DNA from: Corynebacterium phocae
GTDB taxonomy: Bacteria > Actinomycetota > Actinomycetes > Mycobacteriales > Mycobacteriaceae
Direction: 5' to 3'
NCBI RefSeq assembly: GCF_008693075.1
Contig: NZ_VXKJ01000048.1
Coordinates: 232,897-296,896, forward strand
DNA length: 64,000 nucleotides
Made by a program: the position numbers and the translations under genes. Shown piece after piece: positions 37,123 to 46,606 of this stretch; positions within the stretch are counted from its first letter, which is position 1, and each line of letters opens with the position of its first letter. The notes under the pieces were generated by a model, which was given only the letters and a program-made list of their open reading frames with translations, did no database searches and was not told the DNA's origin.

Positions 37123-37884
37123 GTGCCCTCCAAACTTCCCCAGACCGCTGCCCTGGCCACCTTAGCCCGCTCCTGGCGGCTGCTGCGCTCCTTCCGCTTT
37201 GAGCAGACCCGGCCGGATATTTTCTACGGCGGGCTAGCTGCCGACACCGCCGCGCTGGTCGGCGCGCTGGCTGCAGACCACGGGCTGGGGCTTCACGGTG
37301 CGCGGGTGTTGGACGTAGGCGGCGGGCCCGGCTACTTCGCGGCGGCATTCGCTGCGCGGGGCGCAGACTATTTTGGGGTAGAACCGGACGCCAGTGAGAT
37401 GACCGCAGCCGGGATTACACTCGCGGGCGCCGTGCGCGGGGACGGGACCGCGCTGCCATTTGCCACGGGGACCTTTGACATCACGTATTCCTCCAACGTG
37501 GTTGAGCACGTGGCCCGGCCCTGGGATATGGCTCAAGAGATGCTCCGGGTAACCCGGCCCGGCGGGCTGGTTATCATCAGCTACACGGTGTGGCTGGGTC
37601 CCTTTGGCGGGCATGAGACCGGGCTATGGCAGCACTACCTGGGCGGGGAGTTCGCCCGGGACCGCTACGCCCGCAAGCATGGGCGCGCCCCCAAGAACGT
37701 TTTTGGCCAATCCCTGTTCGCGGTTAGCGCCCGGGAGGGCCTGGAGTGGGCCGCCCGCCACCGGGCGCGCACCTTCCCCCGGTACCACCCGTCCTGGGCG
37801 TGGTGGGTAACCCGCGTGCCGCTGCTACGGGAGTTTTTCACCTCCAACCTGGTGATAGTGACAAAAAAGCACCGGCAGGGATAA
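37123..37884 (+). CDS. mtrP: Class I SAM-dependent methyltransferase, MtrP type
   Basis: 253 residues from the GTG at 37123. It has a Rossmann methyltransferase core: motif I VLDVGGGPGYFAAAFAARGA, an acidic strand end FGVEPDAS, FDITYSSNVVEHV at motif IV, and MLRVTRPGGLVIISYT. The place between the GT4 gene and pckG fits Rv0224c and corynebacterial MtrP, reported as needed for efficient trehalose mycolate transport. The symbol is from synteny and family resemblance. Its stop codon lies inside the bidirectional terminator shared with pckG. Confidence 0.78.
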   Translation: MPSKLPQTAALATLARSWRLLRSFRFEQTRPDIFYGGLAADTAALVGALAADHGLGLHGARVLDVGGGPGYFAAAFAARGADYFGVEPDASEMTAAGITLAGAVRGDGTALPFATGTFDITYSSNVVEHVARPWDMAQEMLRVTRPGGLVIISYTVWLGPFGGHETGLWQHYLGGEFARDRYARKHGRAPKNVFGQSLFAVSAREGLEWAARHRARTFPRYHPSWAWWVTRVPLLREFFTSNLVIVTKKHRQG

Positions 37885-37895
37885 CCCGCCGGTGC
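37869..37895. terminator. Bidirectional terminator between mtrP and pckG
   Basis: A perfect 8-bp stem GCACCGGC / GCCGGTGC with inner AGGG..CCCG pairing. On the minus strand it is followed by TTTTTT, a strong terminator for pckG; on the plus strand it serves the convergent methyltransferase gene. Confidence 0.85.
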
Positions 37896-37910
37896 CTTAA
37901 GTGGAAAGAG

Positions 37911-39737
37911 CTACTTGGTTGCTTCCTCGTAACGCTGCTTCAGGGCTTCGAGCTGTTCGAAAATCTCCTTAGGCACGCGGTCGCCCAGCGACTTCAGGTA
38001 CTCTTCATTTTCCGCTAGGTCGCGGCCCCACTCTTCCGGCTTGACCTCAAGAGCTTCCTTCACGTCAGCGATCTCAACGTCCAGGCCTTCGAGGTCCATG
38101 TCCTCCGCGCGGGCGGTGTGGCCAACAATGGTCTCCTTCGCGTCTACGCGGCCTTCAATACGGTCCACAATCCACTTCAGGACGCGGGAGTTCTCACCAA
38201 AGCCCGGCCACAGGAAGCGGCCATCATCACCGCGGCGGAACCAGTTGACCAAGAAGATGGAAGGCAGCTTGTCCCCGCCGCGCTCCCCCATGTTGATCCA
38301 GTTCTGGAAGTAGTCACCCACGTTGTAGCCAATGAACGGCAGCATGGCCATGGGATCGTGACGCAGGGATCCAACGGTGCCTTCTGCGGCGGCGGTCTGG
38401 CCGGAGGCCAACAGGGAACCAATCATGGTGCCGTGGTTCCAGGAGAACGCCTGGGTTACCAGAGGAATGGTGGTCTTGCGGCGGCCGCCAAACAAGATGG
38501 CGTCAATCTTGACACCCTTCCAGTCGTTGTACTCCGGTGCGGCGACCGGGCACTGCTCAATGGGCACGCAGTAACGGGAGTTCGGGTGGGAGGAAGGCTT
38601 GTCAGAATCCGGGGTCCAATCATTGCCGTGCCAATCAATGAGGTGGTCCGGGGCTTCGGTGCCAATGCCTTCCCACCAGACGTCACCGTCATCGGTCAGC
38701 GCCACGTTAGTGAAGATGGTGTTGCCCTCTTCCATGGTCTTCATGGCAATGGGGTTGGAGTCGTAGGAAGTACCCGGTGCCACACCGAAGAAACCGTTTT
38801 CTGGGTTGACGGCGTAGAGTCCGTCTTCGCGCAGGTGCAGCCAGGCAATGTCATCTCCCACTACCTCAGCCTTCCATCCCGGGATAGTGGGGGTAATCAT
38901 GGCCAGGTTGGTCTTGCCGCACGCGGACGGGAACGCGCCGGTCACGTGGTAGGCCTTGCCCTCCGGGGAGGTCAGTTTCAGGATGAGCATGTGCTCAGCC
39001 ATCCAGCCCTCTTCCTTAGCCATGACAGACGCGATACGCAGGGCGTAGCACTTCTTGGCCAGGATGGCGTTGCCGCCGTAGCCGGAGCCGTAGGACCAGA
39101 TTTCCTTGCTATCCGGGAACTGGGTGATGTACTTGGTGTCGTTGCATGGCCAAGGCACGTCTTCCTCGCCTGGCTCTAGCGGTGCGCCCACGGAGTGCAG
39201 AGCGCGTACGAAGTCTCCGTCTTTGCCAATCTTGTCCAGGGCCTGCGTGCCCATGCGGGTCATTACGCCCATGGAAAGGACCACGTAGGCGGAGTCAGTT
39301 AGCTGAATACCCAGCTTGGGTTCCGGGTCATCAATGGGGCCCATGCAGAAAGGCACCACGTACATGGTGCGGCCGCGCATGGATCCGCGGAAGACCTCGG
39401 TCATTTCCGCTTTCATCTCTGCTGGGTCGCGCCAGTTGTTGGTCGGGCCGGCGTCTACTTCCTGCTCGGAGCAGATGAAGGTGCGGGATTCCACACGGGC
39501 GACGTCAGAGGGGTTGGAACGAGCCAGGTAGGAGTTAGGGCGTTTTTCCTCATTGAGCTTAACGAGGGTGCCCTTTTCCACTAGCTCTGCAGCCAGGCGG
39601 TCAGCCTCTTCCTTGGAGCCGTCAACGAATACCACCTTCTCCGGTTGAAAAAGTTCAACGCTTTCATTAATCCAGTTGATGAGAGCTTCATTTTGTGTTG
39701 GCAATTCACCAACGAGGCCACGAATCTGGGTGGTCAT
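37911..39737 (-). CDS. pckG: Phosphoenolpyruvate carboxykinase (GTP)
   Basis: 608 residues from the ATG at 39737, with AGGAG 7 nt upstream (the open frame to 39818 is not used). It shows the GTP-type PEPCK markers: the kinase loop [12 protein letters not shown] with the reactive Cys, [20 protein letters not shown], the substrate region [15 protein letters not shown], and [11 protein letters not shown]. It interconverts oxaloacetate and phosphoenolpyruvate with GTP/GDP in gluconeogenesis and anaplerosis. The position between envelope genes and trmB is conserved in Corynebacteriales. Confidence 0.97.
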   Translation of the reverse strand: MTTQIRGLVGELPTQNEALINWINESVELFQPEKVVFVDGSKEEADRLAAELVEKGTLVKLNEEKRPNSYLARSNPSDVARVESRTFICSEQEVDAGPTNNWRDPAEMKAEMTEVFRGSMRGRTMYVVPFCMGPIDDPEPKLGIQLTDSAYVVLSMGVMTRMGTQALDKIGKDGDFVRALHSVGAPLEPGEEDVPWPCNDTKYITQFPDSKEIWSYGSGYGGNAILAKKCYALRIASVMAKEEGWMAEHMLILKLTSPEGKAYHVTGAFPSACGKTNLAMITPTIPGWKAEVVGDDIAWLHLREDGLYAVNPENGFFGVAPGTSYDSNPIAMKTMEEGNTIFTNVALTDDGDVWWEGIGTEAPDHLIDWHGNDWTPDSDKPSSHPNSRYCVPIEQCPVAAPEYNDWKGVKIDAILFGGRRKTTIPLVTQAFSWNHGTMIGSLLASGQTAAAEGTVGSLRHDPMAMLPFIGYNVGDYFQNWINMGERGGDKLPSIFLVNWFRRGDDGRFLWPGFGENSRVLKWIVDRIEGRVDAKETIVGHTARAEDMDLEGLDVEIADVKEALEVKPEEWGRDLAENEEYLKSLGDRVPKEIFEQLEALKQRYEEATK

Positions 39738-40070
39738 CAAAATCTCCTGTTTTCTATCGGCAATTGTTAACGGTTCAGTCCATACCAGGGTAAGCCTTTT
39801 TGGTTTCTCCCGGAACAACCTCTACCCCCGGTTATACCCGCCCCCGCCTACTAAGTTCAACTACTTGAACAAGAAATTTTCTGCGCAATACCCCCTAAAC
39901 TGCCACCCGATCTAGGCAAGAGGGGGCCTGGGGATTGCACTTTATGTGCCCGATTTCACTTTCCACTCCGCCGTCGCTAACCCCCCTCCCCCGCCACTGG
40001 TTATATCCAGCCGATTTACCAGGTGGCGAAAAGTGACAACGGCGGCCTGACAGTGGACAATAGGAAGGCA
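39738..40070. other. Divergent promoter region of pckG and trmB
   Basis: 333 bp without a gene. It should hold both promoters, but I could not fix convincing -35/-10 pairs. An in-frame GTG at 40023 could extend trmB by 16 residues. Confidence 0.5.
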
Positions 40071-40847
40071 ATGAATAGTACAGATTATCCCCAAAATTTG
40101 ACCGAACGCCCCAGCGGCGAAAAAGGTCCCCTGCAAACCGACTTCAACGCCACCTTTGGCAATGACTTGGACTACCCCCGCCTCGGCCAAGTGACCTTCC
40201 GGCGCGGAACCCTCACCGAAAACCAGGAGGCTTTGTTCAACGAACACTGGCCGCAGCTAGGCAAGGACCTTAGCAACAGCGTCATCGACATCGATGCCTG
40301 GTTTGGGCGCTCCGGGCACCCCACCATCGTGGAAATCGGCTCCGGCACGGGCACCTCCACCGCCGCCATGGCCCCGCTGGAAAAAGACACCAACGTCATC
40401 GCGGTCGAGCTCTACAAACCCGGCCTGGCCAAGCTCCTAGGACAAGTAGTACGCGGCGGTATAGACAACATCCGCATGGTGCGCGGAGACGGCATGGAAG
40501 TCATGATGCGCATGATCCAGCCCGAATCACTAGACGGCATCCGCGTATTCTTCCCCGACCCCTGGCCCAAGGCCCGCCACCACAAACGCCGGATCATCCA
40601 ATCCGGAACCCTCAACCTCTTTGCCAGCCGCCTCAAGAAGGGTGGCGTGCTCCACGTTGCCACCGACCACGCAGACTACGCCGAGTGGATAAACGAGCTG
40701 GTCACCGTGGAACCTAGCCTAGAATACAAAGGATGGCCGTGGACGGACTGCCCGCAGCTAACTAACCGCCAGGTCATCACCAAGTTCGAAGGTAAAGGCC
40801 TGGATAAAGAACACGTGATCACCGAATACCTGTGGGAGAAGAAGTAA
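40071..40847 (+). CDS. trmB: tRNA (guanine-N7)-methyltransferase
   Basis: 258 residues from the ATG at 40071, preceded by AGGAAGGCA. TrmB marks are present: motif [20 protein letters not shown], the strand end [21 protein letters not shown], the conserved [17 protein letters not shown], and [12 protein letters not shown]. It methylates G46 of tRNA to m7G with SAM. First gene of the unit trmB - NYN gene - mmpL, the same order as Rv0208c-Rv0206c. The stop codon directly touches the ATG of the next gene. Confidence 0.95.
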   Translation: MNSTDYPQNLTERPSGEKGPLQTDFNATFGNDLDYPRLGQVTFRRGTLTENQEALFNEHWPQLGKDLSNSVIDIDAWFGRSGHPTIVEIGSGTGTSTAAMAPLEKDTNVIAVELYKPGLAKLLGQVVRGGIDNIRMVRGDGMEVMMRMIQPESLDGIRVFFPDPWPKARHHKRRIIQSGTLNLFASRLKKGGVLHVATDHADYAEWINELVTVEPSLEYKGWPWTDCPQLTNRQVITKFEGKGLDKEHVITEYLWEKK

Positions 40848-41435
40848 ATGCCAGGAAAATACGCCCTCGTCTGGGACGCGCCCAACATGGACATGGGCCT
40901 GGGTGCCATCCTGGGCGGGCGCCCCACCGCCGCACACCGCCCCCGCTTTGACGCGCTAGGGCGCTGGGTTGCGCTCCGCGCCAAAGACCGCGCCGCCCGC
41001 CCAGAGGCCAACGTTTTTACCAACGTCACCCCCGGCGGCGCGGAATCCATCCGCAGCTGGGTAGAGGCCATCCGCAACGTGGGCTTCGCCGTGTTTGCCA
41101 AGCCCAAGCTAAACGAATCCTCCGACGTGGACCCGGACATGCTGAACTACCTGCGTGACAACCGCGCAGAGCTCACCGGCGTTGTCGTAGCCAGCGCGGA
41201 CGGCCAAAACTTCCAGACGCTGCTGGAGGAATTCATCGCGGACGGGATCCCCGTATCCGTAGTCGGGTTCCACGAGCACGCCGCGTGGGCCGTGGCCCAC
41301 CCAGACATCGAGTTCATCGACTTAGAAGACATTGAAGGCGTGTTCCGCGAACCCCTGCCGCGCGTTAACCTGGACAACCTGCCTGATGAGGGCGCTTGGC
41401 TCCAGCCCTTCCGTTCCCTCAACGCGCTGCTGTAG
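40848..41435 (+). CDS. NYN-domain (PIN-like) predicted ribonuclease
   Basis: 195 residues. The NYN fold is shown by ALVWDAPNMDMGLGAILGG with the first catalytic Asp, EANVFTNVTPG, and the third-strand acidic motif GVVVASADGQNFQTLLEE, then HEHAAWAVAHPDIEFIDLED. NYN proteins are relatives of PIN nucleases and probably cleave RNA. It is coupled to trmB and 9 bp ahead of the mmpL gene, as in mycobacteria (Rv0207c). Substrate unknown. Confidence 0.85.
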   Translation: MPGKYALVWDAPNMDMGLGAILGGRPTAAHRPRFDALGRWVALRAKDRAARPEANVFTNVTPGGAESIRSWVEAIRNVGFAVFAKPKLNESSDVDPDMLNYLRDNRAELTGVVVASADGQNFQTLLEEFIADGIPVSVVGFHEHAAWAVAHPDIEFIDLEDIEGVFREPLPRVNLDNLPDEGAWLQPFRSLNALL

Positions 41436-41444
41436 GAGGACACC

Positions 41445-43820
41445 GTGTTTTATTCCTGGGGCAAATTTTCCTACGCCCACCGCAAACTTATCCCGCTAGT
41501 CATCATCGCCGGAATCCTGGCGTTGTTTGGCATCTTTGGCACGCACCTGGACCAGCGCATGAGCCAGGAGGGCTGGGATGACCCGGCCTCAGCCTCCACG
41601 GCGGCCGCCCGGATTGAACAAGAAACCTTCGGCCGCGACAACCGCGGGGACGTCATCGTCTTGATTGAGGACCCCAAGGCCAACTTTGACGCCGCCAAGG
41701 CGTACCTGGACGCCATCAAGAGTGGCCACCCGGACCAGGTGGATTACATCACCAGCTATTTTGACACCCCCAACCCCAACCTGATTAGCCAGGACGGGAC
41801 CGTGGCCTTCGCCGCCATTGGACTCAAGGGGGACTCAGAACAAACGCTCAAGGACTACCACGCCATTGAGCCGGCGCTCTACGACACGGAACTGCCCGTA
41901 CAGATTGCGGGTGCCACCGCTGTTGCCGATGCCCTCGATGACGGCATGGCAAACGACGTCGCCCGCGCAGAAAAACTAGCACTGCCGCTGGTGGGCCTAC
42001 TGTTGCTGTTTGTTTTCGGTTCCGTGGTAGCCGCCTTTATGCCGCTGATAGTAGGTGGCCTATCCATCCTGGGCTCGCTGGGAATCTTGGCAATCTTGGC
42101 GCAATTCCTACAGGTCAACACCTTCGCCCACGCGGTGGTAACCCTGCTGGGCCTGGGCCTGGCCATCGACTACGGGCTGTTCATGGTCTCCCGTTTCCGC
42201 GAGGAACTAGACAAGGGCAAGGATCCCCAGACGGCCGTGGCCGTTACCACCGCCACCGCGGGCCAGACCGTGGTGTTTTCCGCCGCCTCGGTGGCCGTGG
42301 CGTTGTCCGGGCTGTTTATCTTCCCCCAGGCCTTCCTGAAATCCGTGGCCTACGGCGCCATTTCGGCGGTGGGACTGGCGGCGCTGTTATCCGTTACCGT
42401 CTTGCCCGCGCTCTTCGGGCTGCTGGGCACAAACATTGACAGACTAGCCGTGCGGCGCACCAAGCGCACCGCCCGCCGGATAGAAGACACCTGGTGGTAC
42501 AAACTTCCTCAATGGACTTTCCGGCGCGCCACGCTGGTCACCGGCGCTGTCACCGCACTACTAGTGGGGCTGACCCTGCCCATGCTGGCAGTGAGCTTTG
42601 GCGGTATCAACGAAACCTATCTGCCTCCTAACCAGGAAGTGCGCGTAGCCCAGGACCGGTTCAATGAGACCTTCCCGGCGTTTCGCACCGAGCCCGTCAA
42701 ATTGGTAGTGGACGGCGCCAGCAACCAACAGCTGGTAGACATCTACCTGCAGGTGCGCGGGATCGAGGGCCTAACGGAGCCCATGAGCCCGTCTTCGCCC
42801 ACCAAGGACGGGACCACCGTACTGTCCGCCGGAATCGTAGACCGCGAAGATTACTCGCGGATTGTCCACGAGCTTAAATCGGTCGAAGCCCCCGCCGGCG
42901 TAGGGCTTTACGTGGGCGGCACCCCCGCCTTGGAGGTGGAGTCCTTAGACGCTTTGTTTGCCAAGCTACCCTGGATGTCCCTCTACATGGTGGTAGCCAC
43001 GTTCATCTTGATGGCGCTGGTTTTTGGCTCGCTTATCCTGCCGGCCAAGGCCATCATCATGACGCTGCTTACTGCCGGGGCTACCCTGGGTATCCTGTCT
43101 GCCATGTTCGTTCTGGGCGTAGGCTCCGGGTTGCTCAACTACAGTGCCGGCCCGCTGATGTCTCCCGTGCTGGTGCTCATTATTGCCATCATCTACGGCC
43201 TTTCCACGGACTACGAGGTCTTCCTGGTCTCGCGTATGGTCGAGGCCCGGGAGAAAGGCGCCTCGACTGATGAAGCTATTGCGCGCGGCACCGCCCAGAC
43301 CGGCGGGATCATCACTGCGGCCGCCCTCATCATGATCGTGGTCGCCGGGGCTTTTGGTTTCTCCGATATCGTGATGATGAAATACATTGCCTTCGGCATG
43401 ATCTTTGCCTTGGCTATCGATGCCACCGTTGTGCGTATGCTCCTGGTCCCCGCCGTGATGCACCTGCTGCGCGAGGATAACTGGTGGGCACCCGGGTTCA
43501 TCAAGGCCGCGTACGAGAAACTGGGCCACGGCAAAGAGCCGGTCTTGGTCGCGCCAGACTTCGAGTCCCGCCGCGCGGGCGACCCGCAAGCGCACGAACC
43601 CGTGCAGCCAGAAGCCGTGCAGCCAGTAGCCAGAGCGCAGGTCTCCAAGCAGCCAGAAGTCGTGCAGCCAGAAGCCAAACAGCCTAGCGAAGGCACCGGA
43701 CGCGGCCGGGTGGCGCGAGGAAAACCAACGTCCAGCGCCGGCGGAGATCACTCGCTGCGCGAAGGGCAAGTGCCGTTTAGCGAGCTGCTAAAACGCATTG
43801 AGAGCCAACGTGAACAATAA
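41445..43820 (+). CDS. mmpL3: MmpL3-type RND transporter (trehalose monomycolate export)
   Basis: 791 residues with 12 membrane segments in two halves, and an AGGAGG-like ribosome site. The proton-relay Asp-Tyr pairs are intact: GLGLAIDYGLFMVSRFREEL in the first half and YGLSTDYEVFLVSRMVEARE in the second, as in mycobacterial MmpL3. Two periplasmic porter loops follow the first and seventh segments. The C-terminal tail after residue 710 is Gln/Pro/Glu-rich (VQPEA, KQPEVVQPEA). Position after trmB and the NYN gene equals that of mmpL3 in M. tuberculosis; corynebacteria call these proteins CmpL. Likely flips trehalose monomycolate across the plasma membrane. The exact paralogue number is not determined here. 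Confidence 0.88.
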   Translation: MFYSWGKFSYAHRKLIPLVIIAGILALFGIFGTHLDQRMSQEGWDDPASASTAAARIEQETFGRDNRGDVIVLIEDPKANFDAAKAYLDAIKSGHPDQVDYITSYFDTPNPNLISQDGTVAFAAIGLKGDSEQTLKDYHAIEPALYDTELPVQIAGATAVADALDDGMANDVARAEKLALPLVGLLLLFVFGSVVAAFMPLIVGGLSILGSLGILAILAQFLQVNTFAHAVVTLLGLGLAIDYGLFMVSRFREELDKGKDPQTAVAVTTATAGQTVVFSAASVAVALSGLFIFPQAFLKSVAYGAISAVGLAALLSVTVLPALFGLLGTNIDRLAVRRTKRTARRIEDTWWYKLPQWTFRRATLVTGAVTALLVGLTLPMLAVSFGGINETYLPPNQEVRVAQDRFNETFPAFRTEPVKLVVDGASNQQLVDIYLQVRGIEGLTEPMSPSSPTKDGTTVLSAGIVDREDYSRIVHELKSVEAPAGVGLYVGGTPALEVESLDALFAKLPWMSLYMVVATFILMALVFGSLILPAKAIIMTLLTAGATLGILSAMFVLGVGSGLLNYSAGPLMSPVLVLIIAIIYGLSTDYEVFLVSRMVEAREKGASTDEAIARGTAQTGGIITAAALIMIVVAGAFGFSDIVMMKYIAFGMIFALAIDATVVRMLLVPAVMHLLREDNWWAPGFIKAAYEKLGHGKEPVLVAPDFESRRAGDPQAHEPVQPEAVQPVARAQVSKQPEVVQPEAKQPSEGTGRGRVARGKPTSSAGGDHSLREGQVPFSELLKRIESQREQ

Positions 43821-44817
43821 GCAGGTGACGTGGATAGTCTCCCTGGTGCTGCTCCTGGTACTAGGGTGGTTCTTCCGCGACCAGTTGCAGTTCATCGGCC
43901 AGGGCCTTAGCCATCTCAAAGACGCGGATCCCGCGGCAGTACTGGCGGTGCTGGCCTTTTCCCTTGGCTCGATCGCGGCCATGTCGGACGTCACCCGGCG
44001 GCTCACCGGCGCCGGCAACGTCAACGTCTCCCTCCGGGAGGCCTACGCCCTTACCCTGGCGGCAAACTCCTGGTCCACCACTTTGCCCGCCGGCCCGGCT
44101 TTCTCCGCCATCTTGATGTTTAAAGTCCAGGCAACCTGGGGGGCCTCGGTGGCGCTGCGCAGCTACTTCTTCTTCCTGTCCTCGATAATCTCCACCGTCA
44201 GCCTGGCCATCATCGGGCTAGCCGGGGTATTTTTCCTTAACGCTGACATGGCGCTGGGATCTTTGCTCACCACCGTGGTGCTCATGCTGGTTGCTGCGGG
44301 AGCCGTGTTTTGGGTAACCTCCCACCCCGATGAACTAAGCCGGTGGATCAGGCGCCAAAAGATAATCCCCGGCGCTGAGCGAATAATCCCTGAGATCCAG
44401 GCGCTCAAGGAAGTCCACCTCTCCCGGCGGAACTTCGCGCTAGTATCCGCTGCCTCCTTCGGCCACCGGATCCTAGACATGCTGGCGCTGTGGGCATGCG
44501 TGTGGGCTGTAACGGGAGAAATCCCCTGGCTACGCGCGGGCGAAAACGCCACCACCATGGCTGGCGTTGCGCTGGCCTTCCTGGCGGCCAAGATAGCCGG
44601 CTCCGCCCAAGTCACCCCCGGGGGACTTGGCACCGTGGAGGCTGCGCTAATAGCGCCCCTAGTTGCCACCGGAATGACCGCGGTGGACGCAACCTCCGCC
44701 GCAGTTATCTACCGTTTGATATCCTTTGCCCTGGTAACAGTAATCGGTTGGATAATCTACTTCTTCCACTATGCTCGGCGCGGACTTTCCTACCGCGCAC
44801 TAAACCGAAAGGACTAA
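43810..44817 (+). CDS. Lysylphosphatidylglycerol synthase-TM/flippase-like membrane protein, Rv0204c/Rv0205-region type
   Basis: 335 residues from the GTG at 43810, overlapping the mmpL gene by 11 bp. About 8-9 membrane helices show the LPG_synthase_TM (UPF0104) pattern: AYALTLAANSWSTTLPAGPA with an amphipathic loop, and AAKIAGSAQVTPGGLGTVEA, the conserved PGGLG-x-x-E turn. Members are flippase-like proteins without the lysyl-transferase domain. Translational coupling to the transporter suggests a role in the same export pathway; this is inference. Confidence 0.85.
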   Translation: MNNKQVTWIVSLVLLLVLGWFFRDQLQFIGQGLSHLKDADPAAVLAVLAFSLGSIAAMSDVTRRLTGAGNVNVSLREAYALTLAANSWSTTLPAGPAFSAILMFKVQATWGASVALRSYFFFLSSIISTVSLAIIGLAGVFFLNADMALGSLLTTVVLMLVAAGAVFWVTSHPDELSRWIRRQKIIPGAERIIPEIQALKEVHLSRRNFALVSAASFGHRILDMLALWACVWAVTGEIPWLRAGENATTMAGVALAFLAAKIAGSAQVTPGGLGTVEAALIAPLVATGMTAVDATSAAVIYRLISFALVTVIGWIIYFFHYARRGLSYRALNRKD

Positions 44818-44819
44818 GC

Positions 44820-45164
44820 GTGCGTCTAGCACCCGTCATCGACATCGTAGCGCTGGCCATTTTTGCCCTCCTGGCCCGCGCTGCGCATCCGCCGTTTACT
44901 TTCCAAGGCGTACTTGACGCCTTCTGGCCCTGGGCGGTTGGCGCCCTGGTGGGCTGGGCAATCATCAGCTTCGGGAAGCCACGAACGCTGTTCAAAGAGG
45001 GCCTATTGGTATGGCCATGCGCCGTAGTCGTGGGCATGGGGCTGTGGGCAGCAGTCAACGGCAATCTGCCACACATCAGCTTCCTCATTGTGGCCTCGGT
45101 GATGTCCGCAGTGCTCATGTTCGGCTGGCGCGCCCTAGCCACCTGGCGGGGCCTCCACCTGTAA
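44820..45164 (+). CDS. DUF3054 membrane protein
   Basis: 114 residues from the GTG at 44820, 2 nt after the preceding stop (a longer open frame from 44490 runs inside the previous gene and is rejected). Four membrane segments; DUF3054 blocks are VIDIVALAIFALLARAAHPP, WAVGALVGWAIISFGK, and VSxxTGxxLW-like KEGLLVWPCAVVVGMGLWAA. Function unknown. It ends the plus-strand unit that starts at trmB and is convergent with the toxin-antitoxin pair. Confidence 0.85.
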   Translation: MRLAPVIDIVALAIFALLARAAHPPFTFQGVLDAFWPWAVGALVGWAIISFGKPRTLFKEGLLVWPCAVVVGMGLWAAVNGNLPHISFLIVASVMSAVLMFGWRALATWRGLHL

Positions 45165-45180
45165 TCAGTCCTCTTGCCCG

Positions 45181-45621
45181 TCAGAACTGGCTTCCTACTG
45201 CCTTCTTTACCCGCGGCGAATGTCTGTCTGACTTCCGGATAGCCCCAGTGATGCGCTGCAATAATTCCGGCTCTGCCACTCCCGCAGCGGGCTTTATATA
45301 CCCCTCAACCAACTCTTCTGCTTTCAAGGCCCACACTTGGTTACCGTCAATCAGGCTGGTTTTACTGAGCAAGCACGAGTCTTCCGGTCCCGCCACCACG
45401 TAGGTTTTCGAGGGGTCGTCTTTGGTATGGCAAAGCCCCCGAATCCTCTGCTCACTCCGTTCGATCTGTGATGTCGCGTGCACGCAGAGGAAACTGTCGT
45501 TCATTTTTCCCACAATGATGAAGATGTGAGGGACTTGCGAAGGAAATGGTGGGTCGCGCTGGAACCAGATGGCATTGCCTAGTTGTAGGGCGGACACAAG
45601 TTCTAGTGCGAGAGGTTTCAT
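45181..45621 (-). CDS. Putative toxin partner of a Panacea antitoxin
   Basis: 146 residues from the ATG at 45621 (TTG at 45627 also possible), starting 9-12 nt after the stop of the Panacea gene. The N-terminal half looks like a small beta-barrel (GNAIWFQRDPPFPSQVPHIF, IIVGKMNDSFLCVHATSQIE) with a DDPSKTYVVAG turn and a KTSLIDGNQVWAL strand; the C-terminal 40 residues are helical. The pattern recalls PemK/MazF-like or related small barrel toxins, but I cannot place it in a named family. The call as toxin rests on gene pairing: two-gene unit, shared promoter, antitoxin first. Confidence 0.6.
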   Translation of the reverse strand: MKPLALELVSALQLGNAIWFQRDPPFPSQVPHIFIIVGKMNDSFLCVHATSQIERSEQRIRGLCHTKDDPSKTYVVAGPEDSCLLSKTSLIDGNQVWALKAEELVEGYIKPAAGVAEPELLQRITGAIRKSDRHSPRVKKAVGSQF

Positions 45622-45630
45622 TATCAAACG

Positions 45631-46281
45631 TCAGACGAGAACGCCAAGGTCCCCGAGGATAGACTTTTGGTAATCGTAGAGCTCCTTTGCCATGGCTAGC
45701 TGCTCCGGAGGGAGGGCGAAGTACCGATCATGTCCATCCGGATTGTAGAAAAAATCCGTTTCATCGATCTGTCGGCGACTTTTACGATTCTCGGGTTGGG
45801 CGAAGAAGTCTGCGAATTTTTTCCACTCCGGGTAGCGGTGGCTAACCTCCGTAGCCAACTTCCACCGGTCCATGCCGCGAAAGTTGCTTTCGGCTTTGTT
45901 TATCCATTTCTCATCGAGCGGAGATAGGAGATCATCACCCGGATCCGCAATGAGAATGATTCCGTGCTCGGTCTTGTCAAAGTGCTCCCTTGCATACGCT
46001 ATATCTGCTGGCGGCAGATATTCGGAGGAGTCCCTCATCATCGTGAGCGGTATTGAGGGTACCGGACCATAAAACATAGCCGAGTAGGGAGATTGGGTAA
46101 CCAAGGCTCCCTGAGACCGAATGCTGTAACGGTCCGCAGCCCAGACGAGCTTCGACAACTTCAACCGGTTTTCTTCGTTATTCCGGCCATTCTTAAGCAA
46201 TGCAGCAATCACCTGCGCGGCCTTTTCCACCTGCAGGCTCGGTGCCTGCAGGCTCGGTGACGGTGAAGTCTCAGCTTTCAT
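45631..46281 (-). CDS. panA: Panacea-domain (DUF4065/SocA-like) antitoxin
   Basis: About 216 residues; start ATG at 46281 with GGGGGA just upstream, or ATG at 46293. The domain lies at residues 15-110: VIAALLKNGRNNEENRLKLS, KLVWAADRYSIRSQGALVTQ and YSAMFYGPVPSIPL, the pattern of Panacea/DUF4065 (K.L.KL.Y.AD + GP.P). Panacea antitoxins neutralise many unrelated toxin families by direct binding, and the paired gene is the toxin. The C-terminal 90 residues (RQIDETDFFYNPDGHDRYFA) are extra to the core domain. Its own promoter is at 46309-46337. Confidence 0.75.
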   Translation of the reverse strand: MKAETSPSPSLQAPSLQVEKAAQVIAALLKNGRNNEENRLKLSKLVWAADRYSIRSQGALVTQSPYSAMFYGPVPSIPLTMMRDSSEYLPPADIAYAREHFDKTEHGIILIADPGDDLLSPLDEKWINKAESNFRGMDRWKLATEVSHRYPEWKKFADFFAQPENRKSRRQIDETDFFYNPDGHDRYFALPPEQLAMAKELYDYQKSILGDLGVLV

Positions 46282-46308
46282 TTCTTCCCCCATTCCCTTT
46301 AAAGAACG

Positions 46309-46337
46309 AGCCTATTGTCCGTGAAGATACAAGTCAA
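46309..46337 (-). promoter_or_regulatory. Promoter of the Panacea toxin-antitoxin unit
   Basis: On the minus strand TTGACT (46337-46332), a 17-bp spacer and TAGGCT (46314-46309). The start point should fall near 46302, giving a leader of about 10 or 20 nt depending on the start codon. Confidence 0.65.
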
Positions 46338-46488
46338 TACCTGCGTCCGAAGATTCATTCGCTGGAGTCTAACCGGGTCCCACACCCCAGTCTGCAGGTC
46401 AAGCTGATCAGTCATCCCCATTAATCATGCTATTAGTGATTTCCTTAATCAAGACGTTTAAACAATTTGACATCTGAAACAGCCTAAA

Positions 46489-46525
46489 GCCCAGCTCACG
46501 CGGTCTGTGGACTGCGCAGCTGGGC
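46489..46525 (-). terminator. Terminator-like hairpin after the accD3 / small-peptide unit
   Basis: GCCCAGCT and AGCTGGGC are complementary across a 21-nt loop that itself pairs partly (GCG..CGC). On the minus strand it is followed by a TTTAGGCTGTTTC stretch, weaker than a clean T-run. Confidence 0.5.
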
Positions 46526-46606
46526 ATGAGCTATACCGCCGCTAATGGGCTGGCGTAGATAACCTCTTTTACCGGCACCGCTTGTTAAAGCACTGATCGA
46601 AAACGG

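Noticed and set aside
38118..39179. Long plus-strand frame opposite pckG
   Set aside because: It is the antisense shadow of a fully conserved PEPCK gene; no ribosome site and no recognisable domain.
44490..44819. N-terminal extension of the DUF3054 protein
   Set aside because: The extra part overlaps the flippase-like gene in another frame; the GTG at 44820 directly follows its stop and gives the normal family length.
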